DNA of 37,385 nucleotides from Gemmatimonadota bacterium (GTDB lineage Bacteria; Gemmatimonadota; Gemmatimonadetes; Longimicrobiales; Gaopeijiaceae): NCBI GenBank assembly GCA_003562075.1, contig PWWP01000054.1, positions 1 to 37,385 of the forward strand, read 5' to 3'. Shown piece by piece: positions 10,935 to 18,861 of this stretch (position 1 is its first letter; each line of letters starts with the position of its first letter). The notes under the pieces were generated by a model. It saw only the letters and a program-made list of their open reading frames with translations, ran no database searches and was not told where the DNA came from. The position numbers and the translations under genes were made by a program.

Positions 10935-12416
10935 TCAGTTGGCCGGAGGCGGAAGATCCGCCACCAGGCGCATTGACACGCTCAACTCGTCGAGCTGGAA
11001 GTGGGGCCGCAGAAACGCCACGGCCCGATACGCACCTGGCTTGCCCGGCACATCCACCACGTCCACCCGCGCTTCCCGGAGGGGACGCTTGGCCTTCACG
11101 TCAAAGGACGCATCGTCATTGCCGACCACGTAGTTGGCAATCCAGTTGTTGAGGAAAGTCTGGGCCTCGGACCGGGACATGTAGCCACCGATCTTATCCC
11201 GCATCATGGACTTCAGGTAATGAGCGAAGCGGGAAACGGCGAAGATATACGGGAGTTGGGCCGAAATCCGCGCGTTGGCCGTGGCCGCGTCCGAATCGTA
11301 GACCTTGGGCTTCTGAGCGCTCTGGACACTGAAGAAGGCCGCGTTGGAGGTCCCCTTCTGGTGGACCAGGGGCACGAACCCCATGTCGGCCAGCTCCTTC
11401 TCCCTCCGATCGGTGATCTGAGTCTCGGTGGGGCACTTCATGGCCACGTCGCCGGACTCGGTCCGGAAGTTGTGAACCGGTAGCCCCTCCACCAGGCCTC
11501 CGCTCTCCACGCCTCGGATGGTGGCACACCAACCGTGCTTGGCGAAGGCCTGGGTCACGCGTGAGCCCAGGGCCCACGCCGCATTCCCCCAGAGATAGCT
11601 GCCGTGTTCGCTTCCATCCACGCCCTCGTCGTAGTCGAAGGCCTCCACTGGCACGGTGTCCGGACCGTAGGGCTCCCGGAGAAGCATCCGCGGCATGGCC
11701 AGCGAGACGTACCGCGCATCTTCTGACTGACGGAAGGCCTTCCACTTGGCGTACTCGGTGGTGTCGAAGATCTTGGCCAGATCCCGGGGCTGGTCGAGCT
11801 GGGTGAAGCTCTCCAGGTTGAACATGGACGGCCCGGTGCCAGTGAGGAACGGCGCATGGGCCGCCGCCGCCACCTGGGAGATCTTCTCCAGAAGTTCGAT
11901 GTCCTGTCCCGACCGGCCAAACTCGTAGTCTCCGAGGAGGGCTCCGAAGGGGGCGCCACCGAAGACGCCGTACTCCTCTTCGTAGACCTTCTTGAAGAGC
12001 GCGCTCTGATCGAACTCAGGCGCCTTCTGGAGATCCTTCAAGACCTCCTTTTTCGAGGCGTTCAGCACCTTGATCTTGAGCATGGCGCTGGTCTCGGACT
12101 GGTTCAGGAGGTACTTGAGACCCCGCCATGTCCCCTCGAGTCGCTGAAACTCGGGATGGTGCATGACCTCGGAGAGCTGTCCGGAGATCAGCTCGTCGAT
12201 CTGGGCGATCCGAGCATTGAGCATGGACTCGGTGTCCCGGGATACCTGGATCGTGCCCTCCAGGATCTCGGCGACGAATTGCTTGACCAGTCCCTTCCCC
12301 CGCTCCTGCTGTCGAGCCTCTTCACCGAACCGACCCGATTCGACGATCTGGTCCAGGAGGGAGACCTCTTCAGTGGTCTCGGCGGCTCCCTGTTGCTGTT
12401 CTTGTGCCTCAGCCAT
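10935..12416 (-). CDS. tssC: T6SS contractile sheath large subunit TssC
   Basis: Typical TssC sequence: WRGLKYLLNQSETSAMLKIKVLNASKKEVLKDL...GDYEFGRSGQDIELLEKISQVAAAAHAPFLT...RFAHYLKSMMRDKIGGYMSRSEAQTFLNNWI. Start re-assigned to MAEAQEQQQG. Confidence 0.97.
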   Translation of the reverse strand: MAEAQEQQQGAAETTEEVSLLDQIVESGRFGEEARQQERGKGLVKQFVAEILEGTIQVSRDTESMLNARIAQIDELISGQLSEVMHHPEFQRLEGTWRGLKYLLNQSETSAMLKIKVLNASKKEVLKDLQKAPEFDQSALFKKVYEEEYGVFGGAPFGALLGDYEFGRSGQDIELLEKISQVAAAAHAPFLTGTGPSMFNLESFTQLDQPRDLAKIFDTTEYAKWKAFRQSEDARYVSLAMPRMLLREPYGPDTVPVEAFDYDEGVDGSEHGSYLWGNAAWALGSRVTQAFAKHGWCATIRGVESGGLVEGLPVHNFRTESGDVAMKCPTETQITDRREKELADMGFVPLVHQKGTSNAAFFSVQSAQKPKVYDSDAATANARISAQLPYIFAVSRFAHYLKSMMRDKIGGYMSRSEAQTFLNNWIANYVVGNDDASFDVKAKRPLREARVDVVDVPGKPGAYRAVAFLRPHFQLDELSVSMRLVADLPPPAN

Positions 12417-12933
12417 CGGAATCGTCTCCTTCCTCAGACCCCAGCTCATCACGGAGTCGGTTCAGGGCTTCCTCGTCGGAGATGGTCTCCTGGAGGATCT
12501 CGTCCAGCTTCTCGTTCCCCTGTAGACTTCCCCGAAGATCTGCCAGCTGCTGGCGAAGCTCGAGAAGCTTCTTGATGGGGCCCACCTGCTGGGCCACTCG
12601 ATCGGGAGCGAAGTCGTCCAGGGACTTGAAGTCCAGGGAGACGTTGATATTCCCTGCCTCAGGATCGTCGCTCAGTTTGTTCTCTACCTGGATGTCCAGG
12701 TGGGGCTTCATGCTGGAGAGGACCTCGTCGAAGTTGTCAGGGGTGACCTCGACGAACTTCCGGTCCTTCAACCGGGGTTGTCCTTCCTGGGGGTGGCCCG
12801 AGAGATCAGCCAGAACTCCCATCACAAACGGGAGCTCCTTCATCTCAATGGCGCCACCCGTCTCCACCTCGTAGCTGATCTGCACCCGGGGGGCCCGGAC
12901 GCGTTCCAGCCGCTTCTGAATGCTCTCTGCCAT
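12409..12933 (-). CDS. tssB: T6SS contractile sheath small subunit TssB
   Basis: MAESIQKRLERVRAPRVQISYEVETGGAIEMKELPFVMGVLADLSGHP... is TssB-like. 8-bp overlap with tssC; AGGAG upstream of ATG. Confidence 0.96.
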   Translation of the reverse strand: MAESIQKRLERVRAPRVQISYEVETGGAIEMKELPFVMGVLADLSGHPQEGQPRLKDRKFVEVTPDNFDEVLSSMKPHLDIQVENKLSDDPEAGNINVSLDFKSLDDFAPDRVAQQVGPIKKLLELRQQLADLRGSLQGNEKLDEILQETISDEEALNRLRDELGSEEGDDSDG

Positions 12934-13123
12934 AGGAAACTCCTGGGCCGGACGGCCGACGGGAATTGAGAATGCCGGGATGGGTGCCCTCCCGCCTGCT
13001 TCAGGGCACACCTCCCTACGCCTGGATGGCAGGAGATGGACGCGGCCCACCGATCCTTCCGCATCTCCTCCAACCTTGGAAGTGGGGACCATAGGTCGGC
13101 ACCGAGGGGTTCGTCAAGCAACG

Positions 13124-13137
13124 AGGTGGTAACCACC
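13124..13137. promoter_or_regulatory. Palindrome GGTGGTAACCACC in divergent tssB/tssK1 region
   Basis: GGTGGT/ACCACC arms around a single central base. Confidence 0.4.
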
Positions 13138-13240
13138 GGACGCCCTTGCCGCCGCTCCTCCCGCAATCAACCTTGTCGGGGACCGGGAGGAAGTCGGAAC
13201 CCAGAAGGTTGGATAGTCCGATCCTTCACAGGGGCCTGTG

Positions 13241-13254
13241 GGTTGGGTACAACC
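13241..13254. promoter_or_regulatory. Operator-like palindrome GGTTG-ggta-CAACC, copy 1
   Basis: Read directly in the tssB/tssK1 divergent intergenic region. Confidence 0.5.
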
Positions 13255-13259
13255 AGGTG

Positions 13260-13273
13260 GGTTGACCACAACC
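13260..13273. promoter_or_regulatory. Operator-like palindrome GGTTG-acca-CAACC, copy 2
   Basis: Second copy of GGTTG-N4-CAACC, exactly 19 bp downstream of copy 1. Confidence 0.5.
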
Positions 13274-13347
13274 GGAGAAATCCATCCCGCCGGCCAGCAG
13301 GTCACCCCGCACCCAACATCCTTCATCAAGCAAAGCCGGTTTCAACC

Positions 13348-14706
13348 ATGCGTCAGACGCAAGGAGTCCTCTGGACGAAGGGCACGCTCCTAAGTCCTCA
13401 GCACCTCCAGACCCAGGACCGCTTCCTGGAGGATCTTCTGGAGTTCCGGACGGCCTCCCTGGCCTTTCGGCCATGGGGGTTCCGCTCCCTGGAGGTAGAC
13501 CGGGAAGCCCTGGAGGAAGGAGGAGCGCTGGCATTGAGCCAGGCGTCGGGCCTCTTCCCCGACGGCCTGGCCTTTCACCTGCCCGGCGGCGATCCCACGC
13601 CCCCTCCACGGTCCCTGGACGAGTTGTGGGAACCGGATCAGGAAGCCATGACCTTCTACCTCACCATTCCGGAGCGACGACAGGGGGGACGGAACGTAGG
13701 AGCCGAGCGAACCCGGGATGACGCTCGTTTTCTGTCCGAGGTGGAGCTTCTCCGGGATGAGAACACCGGGCAGATGGAAAAGCCGGTTCAGGTGGCCCGG
13801 AAGAACCTACGGATCCTGGCTGAGACCGAGAACCGGGAAGGAGCGACTGCCCTGCCCCTGGCTCGAGTCAAGAGGAATCCGGCAGGGGAGTTGGAGTTGG
13901 ACCCCCGCTTCGTCCCTCCCCTTCTCAATATTGAAGCCAGCGAGTACCTCATGGCCGTGGCCCGGCGCCTCCTGGAGCTTCTCACGGCACGGGCCGGAGC
14001 CCTCGCCTCCAGTCGGAGGGAACGGGCGGGAGGCCTTGCTGACTTCGGGTCCTCAAACGTGGCCAATTTCTGGCTCCTCTACACGCTGAACTCGGCACTC
14101 CCACGATTCCGACACCTCTTTGAGGTGAAGCGGGGACATCCAGTTCAGCTCTTCCAGGCCATGCTGGAGCTGGGCGGTGCACTGGCCACCTTCTCCAGCC
14201 GGGTTTCTCCTGCCGACTTTCCCACCTACGACCACCTGGATCTGGGCGCCACCTTCACGACCCTGGATGAACAGGTCCGGGAGCTCCTGGAAACCGTGGT
14301 GCCGGCCAATCACGTGGTCCTGCCCCTGCAACCGGCCGGATCGGCCACCTATGCCACGGCTCTGGAGAAGGAGGAATACCTTCGGGCACCCCAGCTCTTC
14401 CTTGCCATGCAAGCATCAGGAGATCAGAACGAGATCCTGCGAAAAGCTCCCCAGCTCCTGAAGGTGGCCGCAGCGGATCGTGTCAACACCCTTGTCCGTC
14501 AGGCTCTTCCTGGAATGCGATTGAACCACGTACCCAACCCCCCCGACGCAGTACCGGTACGGAGGGGCCATCACTACTTCTCCCTGGAAAAGGGGGAGGA
14601 ATGGGAAGCCATCCGGAGAGCACGAAACCTGAGCGTCTACGTGCCTTCCGATTTCCAGGAACCCAAACTGGAGCTGGTGCTGATCCTTCCAGAGACCAGG
14701 TCGTAG
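13348..14706 (+). CDS. tssK: T6SS baseplate protein TssK, copy 1
   Basis: MRQTQGVLWTKGTLLSPQHLQTQDRFLEDLLEFRTASLAFRPWGFRSLEVDREAL...PTYDHLDLGATFTTLDEQVRELLE is TssK-like. Start re-assigned to 13348. Confidence 0.94.
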   Translation: MRQTQGVLWTKGTLLSPQHLQTQDRFLEDLLEFRTASLAFRPWGFRSLEVDREALEEGGALALSQASGLFPDGLAFHLPGGDPTPPPRSLDELWEPDQEAMTFYLTIPERRQGGRNVGAERTRDDARFLSEVELLRDENTGQMEKPVQVARKNLRILAETENREGATALPLARVKRNPAGELELDPRFVPPLLNIEASEYLMAVARRLLELLTARAGALASSRRERAGGLADFGSSNVANFWLLYTLNSALPRFRHLFEVKRGHPVQLFQAMLELGGALATFSSRVSPADFPTYDHLDLGATFTTLDEQVRELLETVVPANHVVLPLQPAGSATYATALEKEEYLRAPQLFLAMQASGDQNEILRKAPQLLKVAAADRVNTLVRQALPGMRLNHVPNPPDAVPVRRGHHYFSLEKGEEWEAIRRARNLSVYVPSDFQEPKLELVLILPETRS

Positions 14707-16433
14707 GCCTGGGGACGATGAAGGGTGGCGGACTCGTCCGGGACCACTTCTTCCGTCTCCTGGGCCCCACCGCTTTCCCCACCCTCGGCTGCCTGGTCAT
14801 CGCCTGTCAGGGCGAAAAAGAGGATCACGGCCAGGGCCAGCACGAAGATCAGCCCCATCCCCACCAGAATCAGGACGGTGGAGGGACCTTTCCGACCACT
14901 CCAGGTGGCTCCCGGCGTCGCCCCGCCACCAGAGGGCATGGAAGGTGGCCGGGGTGCTGACGGGGGTCGGGGAGCCGGGGGACGTCCCCCGCTGGAAGGA
15001 ACTGCCGAGATCACGCGGGTGAATTCGCTGGGACCAGCTCGTCCCCCACTCCCACTGGAAGATGCTCCTCCTCCAGAATCCCTTCCCTGTGGGCCGGGTG
15101 GTGCCCCAGGGGGTGGCGGCGGTGGCGGCGGAGCCCCCTGACCCGAGGTGGGAGGAGCAGGGGGTGACTGGCTCCCCCGACCAGGCGGTGGAGGGGGTGC
15201 TCCCTGAGACCCGGAGGACGAGGACGGAGGAGGGTCATAGGACCGGAGGCGATCCAGGTAGCCGTCCGATGCCGACTCTCCCCCTGATGAATCCTTGGGG
15301 TCAGAGCTTCCCTGCCGGTAATCCAGCTGTGGCTCGGAGGACGGCGGTCCGGCGGGTCTGGAGGGAGGCGGTGGCGAAGGGGGCGCCGACTTCTCCACCG
15401 ACTCGCCAGGTCGAGGAACCCGGCCGAACTCCTGGGTGAAGGAGCCGGGAGAGGAGGGCTTGGCCGGAGGCTCCTCCTGCCTCGGGGCCCTGGGTGGTTC
15501 CGCTTTCCGGGGTGGAGCCTTCCCTGGATCCGGGGACGGCGATGCAGGGAGATTGGAATCGGTGTTCAGCTCCTTCCCCGGCGCTCCACGCCCGGCTGAT
15601 TCTCCTCCCCTGGAATGCGATTCCTCTGACGGTCCTTCCTCCCCTGGTCCCGGCTTCACGGCTCGGAAGAGACGGGTGAACTCCCCTGAATTCTGCGCAG
15701 GAGGGGGTGGGGGCGGGGATGGGGGAGGTGATTCGGCCGGAGTATTCTCCTCATGGGAAGGATCCGGGACGTCGTCCTCGGCCTGCGGGGCGGACTCGTC
15801 AGGCCGCACTGCCCGGAAGAGCTGCGTGAACTCCCCCGGCTCGTCCGCTTTGTCCGCTGACGACTCCGGTGGAGCAGAAGCCGGCTTCGGAGTCCTTGAA
15901 GGGGGCGACGGGGGCTGGGTCGGGGGCGCTGCCGAGGATCCCTCATTCCCGGCCACTTCCGGAGCTCCGGCTGGACCGGGACCTTCCGATTCCTCTGGAG
16001 GTGCGACGGCCTGGAAAAGCTGCGTGAACTCCCCCGGCTCGTCCTGGGACGGAGCCTCGGCCCCTTCTTGTTCGAGCGGTGCCTGATCCACATCCTCCTC
16101 CGCTCCTCCCGACTGGGGACTTCCGGCCAGGTCTGCCTCCTGGTCCTCCCGGCCCAGACCCAACCACCCCTCCAACGACCCTTCGTCCATGAGGAATCGA
16201 GTGACCAGCACCACGTCATCCTCGACTTCGTGACGCCGAAGGACCTTCTCCGCTTCGCCTGCCGAAAGTTCGGCCACCCGATTCAGGGCCGCATCTCCCC
16301 GGGCCGTCCCAGGTCGGACGAGATGGACCATGACAACGGTCCCTCCGGAGGCAACGGCGTGATGCGTCCGCACGTCCCCTTCGGTGACCTGTTCGACCAG
16401 TTGATACTTGGCTTCCAGCTCGGCTCGCGTCAT
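14637..16433 (-). CDS. T6SS-locus protein of unknown function: degenerate kinase N-lobe-like N-terminus, Pro-rich linker with repeated GEFT[QR]LF motifs, C-terminal TM helix
   Basis: 598-aa ORF. TM helix STVLILVGMGLIFVLALAVILFFAL near the C-terminus; motifs PGEFTQLFQAV, PGEFTQLFRAV, SGEFTRLFRAV, PGSFTQEFGRV, PSEFTRVISAV. 3' end overlaps tssK1 by 70 bp, convergent. Confidence 0.85.
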   Translation of the reverse strand: MTRAELEAKYQLVEQVTEGDVRTHHAVASGGTVVMVHLVRPGTARGDAALNRVAELSAGEAEKVLRRHEVEDDVVLVTRFLMDEGSLEGWLGLGREDQEADLAGSPQSGGAEEDVDQAPLEQEGAEAPSQDEPGEFTQLFQAVAPPEESEGPGPAGAPEVAGNEGSSAAPPTQPPSPPSRTPKPASAPPESSADKADEPGEFTQLFRAVRPDESAPQAEDDVPDPSHEENTPAESPPPSPPPPPPAQNSGEFTRLFRAVKPGPGEEGPSEESHSRGGESAGRGAPGKELNTDSNLPASPSPDPGKAPPRKAEPPRAPRQEEPPAKPSSPGSFTQEFGRVPRPGESVEKSAPPSPPPPSRPAGPPSSEPQLDYRQGSSDPKDSSGGESASDGYLDRLRSYDPPPSSSSGSQGAPPPPPGRGSQSPPAPPTSGQGAPPPPPPPPGAPPGPQGRDSGGGASSSGSGGRAGPSEFTRVISAVPSSGGRPPAPRPPSAPRPPSMPSGGGATPGATWSGRKGPSTVLILVGMGLIFVLALAVILFFALTGDDQAAEGGESGGAQETEEVVPDESATLHRPQAYDLVSGRISTSSSLGSWKSEGT

Positions 16434-16473
16434 AGGGGTTGGGTCAGGGGACGGTGAGGTGAAGAAAGGGTGG

Positions 16474-16503
16474 TTGTTTCCCGGAGAACGAGTCGTCTAG
16501 AAT
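16474..16503 (+). promoter_or_regulatory. Candidate sigma70-like promoter for the tssK2 operon (TTGTTT-N18-TAGAAT)
   Basis: -35-like TTGTTT 16474-16479 and -10-like TAGAAT 16498-16503, 18-bp spacer, in the 131-bp divergent region upstream of tssK2. Confidence 0.35.
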
Positions 16504-16564
16504 ACTACCCGTCGGCGACTCCCGGAAGCAAACCACCGGGCACCACCTTCCAACCGAGATTTCT

Positions 16565-17908
16565 ATGGAACCCAGGTCCCTGGCTCGCGTTGTCTGGGAA
16601 GAGGGCATGCATCTGGCCCAACATCACTTCCAGGCTCAGAATCGCTTCTTCGAGGACTCCTCACGCTTTGCCATCTCGTCCCTCTTCTTTCGCTCCTACG
16701 GTTTCGTGGGCCTGGAGCTGGACCGGGAAGCTCTCCTGAACGGGACGGTGTCGCTCACCCATGGCCGTGGCTTTCTTCCCGACGGTCTTCCCTTCCACTT
16801 CCCACACGACCCTCCCCCCGACCCTCTGGGGCTCAGGGACCTCTTTTCACCAACCCGACCGGCCCACGTCATCCACCTGGCGATCCCGGCCTTTCGACCA
16901 GGTGCGGCCAATGCCGCCGCCGACGACGATGTGGAGGCCCCGAGTCGGCGTTTCCTGTTGGATGAGGTGGATCGGATTGACGAGATCTCCGGAGAGGAGA
17001 CGGGCCAGGTCACCGTCGCACGGAAGAACTTCCGCTTGGTCCTGGACGACCACCTGGAGGAGATGGAGGGGATGATCACCCTCCCTGTGGCCCGGGTCAC
17101 TCGGGATGGAAGGGGCAGCTTTACCTACGATCCCAACTTCATCCCACCGGTGCTCCGCATCGGGGCGGTGCCGGCCCTGGGATCGCTCCTGGACCGGGTC
17201 CTGGAGATGGTTTCGGCCCGGGGCGAAGGACTCCGGGCTCAGCACGGGACCAGCCCTGGCGGGGAAGTAGCCGAGATGTGGCTCTCCCACGCCATTCACC
17301 AGAGCCTGCCCACCCTGCGCCACCTGCGGGAAACCAGGGGTGCCCATCCTGAGGCCCTCTACCAAGAGATGGCCCGGCTGGCAGGAGCTCTCTGTACCTT
17401 CGCCCTGGATGCCCATCCGTCGGACCTTCCCCTCTACGATCACGACGATCTGGGAGGGTGCTTCCGGGCGCTTGAACGGCACCTCCGGAGTCGCCTGGAG
17501 GTGGTCCTCCCCTCCGGCTCCTACCGCATCCCGTTCCTGCCGGCTGATCCGCCCTTCCGGAACGCCCAGGTCCAGGACCGGGAAGCGCTCCACTCCGCCC
17601 GGTTCTTCCTGAGTATCCAGGGATCGAGCTCCGCCGGGGAACTGGTGGAACTCACCCAGCGGTTGGTGAAGGTCTGTTCTGCTGAGCATATCGAACGGCT
17701 CGTCAGAGAAGCCTTCCCGGGGTTGAAGATGACGCACATCCCCTCCCCTCCTGCCGCCCTCCGTCCCGAGTCGGGAGCCCACTACTTCGAACTGGAGAAA
17801 TCAGGCCCCTGCTGGACAGCCATTGAGAAGTCGGGAACCCTGGGCATTTACGTCCCCGACTCGATTCCGGAGCCTGAGGTCCAACTGGTGGTTCTTCCGA
17901 AGGAGTGA
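16565..17908 (+). CDS. tssK: T6SS baseplate protein TssK, copy 2
   Basis: MEPRSLARVVWEEGMHLAQHHFQAQNRFFEDSSRFAISSLFFRSYGFVGLELDREALLNGTVSLTHGRGFLPDGLPFHFP...YDHDDLGGCFRALERHLRSRLE is TssK-like and a paralog of copy 1. Confidence 0.95.
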   Translation: MEPRSLARVVWEEGMHLAQHHFQAQNRFFEDSSRFAISSLFFRSYGFVGLELDREALLNGTVSLTHGRGFLPDGLPFHFPHDPPPDPLGLRDLFSPTRPAHVIHLAIPAFRPGAANAAADDDVEAPSRRFLLDEVDRIDEISGEETGQVTVARKNFRLVLDDHLEEMEGMITLPVARVTRDGRGSFTYDPNFIPPVLRIGAVPALGSLLDRVLEMVSARGEGLRAQHGTSPGGEVAEMWLSHAIHQSLPTLRHLRETRGAHPEALYQEMARLAGALCTFALDAHPSDLPLYDHDDLGGCFRALERHLRSRLEVVLPSGSYRIPFLPADPPFRNAQVQDREALHSARFFLSIQGSSSAGELVELTQRLVKVCSAEHIERLVREAFPGLKMTHIPSPPAALRPESGAHYFELEKSGPCWTAIEKSGTLGIYVPDSIPEPEVQLVVLPKE

Positions 17909-17917
17909 TGGAGGCGG

Positions 17918-17931
17918 GCCTTCGGGAAGGC
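17918..17931 (+). repeat. Small hairpin GCCTT-CGGG-AAGGC after tssK2
   Basis: Perfect 5-bp stem starting 10 nt after the tssK2 stop. Confidence 0.4.
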
Positions 17932-18024
17932 TCTGGGTGAACTGGAGGAGACACTGCGACGGAGTCGTGCGGCCTTGGACATGGCCCATGGGCCCAGGCC
18001 CCCATATGTTGTCCCCTCCTTCCA

Positions 18025-18058
18025 GCCCTGGACGCTCCTTGAGGGGCACGTCCAGGGC
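18025..18058 (+). repeat. Strong intercistronic hairpin between tssK2 and tssL
   Basis: Perfect 10-bp arms GCCCTGGACG (18025-18034) / CGTCCAGGGC (18049-18058), inner stem CTCC-TTGA-GGGG with a 2-nt bulge. Confidence 0.7.
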
Positions 18059-18096
18059 GGTGCAATCCGGAAAGAGTGCTGTCAGGAGACCCCCCA

Positions 18097-18801
18097 ATGC
18101 AGGCCAGCGCCACAGCCGTGTCCGAGACGTCCCCACAGGGTCAGCCTTCCATTGAGGGAAGGCTCGCTCGCGTCTTCCAGGAAATCTTCACCGTCATCGT
18201 CCGTATTCGGACGGACCGGCAGTCCGCCCAGAACGCAGACAGTTTCCGGGCCCACGCCAAGCGTCTTCTGGCCATGGCGGACGAGGAGGCTCGAGGAGCA
18301 GGATACAACAAGGAAACGGTCCGCCACGCCGTCTACGCCGTTGTGGCCTTCCTGGACGAAGCGATCTTGAATTCGAGCCAACCCATGTTCAGGGACTGGC
18401 CAAGAAGGCCGCTTCAGGAAGAGGTCTTCGGAGATCACATGGCCGGAGAGACCTTTTTCAAGACACTCTCCGACCTCCTGGAACAGGACGATTCCAGGGA
18501 ACTGGCAGATCTACTGGAGGTCTATCAACTGTGTCTCATCCTGGGATTCCGGGGGCGGTTCGCCTCCGATGGAGAGGGAGAGATCCATCGCTTTACCTCC
18601 AGGATCCGGGAGCGTATGGAGAGGATCCGAGGTGAACACCCGCCCCTGGCTCCTTCCGCTGGGTTCCCGGACCGGGAATCGGTGCCTCGGATCCGTGACC
18701 CGTGGGTGCGGCGACTGGCGGTCTTGCTGGTCGTTCTTTCGCTTATGGCGGTAGGAGCCTTCCTCCTCTATCGCTTCCTCCTGGCCTCCACCGGATTATA
18801 G
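18097..18801 (+). CDS. tssL: T6SS membrane protein TssL (DotU/IcmH family)
   Basis: VRHAVYAVVAFLDEAILNS...WPRRPLQEEVFGDHMAGETFFKTLSDLLE...LLEVYQLCLILGFRGRF plus C-terminal TM LAVLLVVLSLMAVGAFLLYRFL. Confidence 0.95.
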   Translation: MQASATAVSETSPQGQPSIEGRLARVFQEIFTVIVRIRTDRQSAQNADSFRAHAKRLLAMADEEARGAGYNKETVRHAVYAVVAFLDEAILNSSQPMFRDWPRRPLQEEVFGDHMAGETFFKTLSDLLEQDDSRELADLLEVYQLCLILGFRGRFASDGEGEIHRFTSRIRERMERIRGEHPPLAPSAGFPDRESVPRIRDPWVRRLAVLLVVLSLMAVGAFLLYRFLLASTGL

Positions 18802-18861
18802 AACCATGTATGACTCGAAATGGCATCCGGCAGGCGATCTGAACCACGAGAGGTGGATTGC

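Noticed and set aside
15436-16086. 216-aa Gly/Ser-rich plus-strand ORF
   Set aside because: Mirror of the Pro-rich linker of the motif protein; low complexity explains the open frame.
17909-18370. In-frame open extension after the tssK2 TGA (WRRAFGKALGELEETLRRSRAALDM...) and a 10-codon mini-ORF at 17908-17940 (MEAGLREGSG)
   Set aside because: Considered stop readthrough or a leader peptide, but the frame runs into the tssL gene out of frame, long open frames are common by chance in this GC-rich DNA, and there is no supporting signal.
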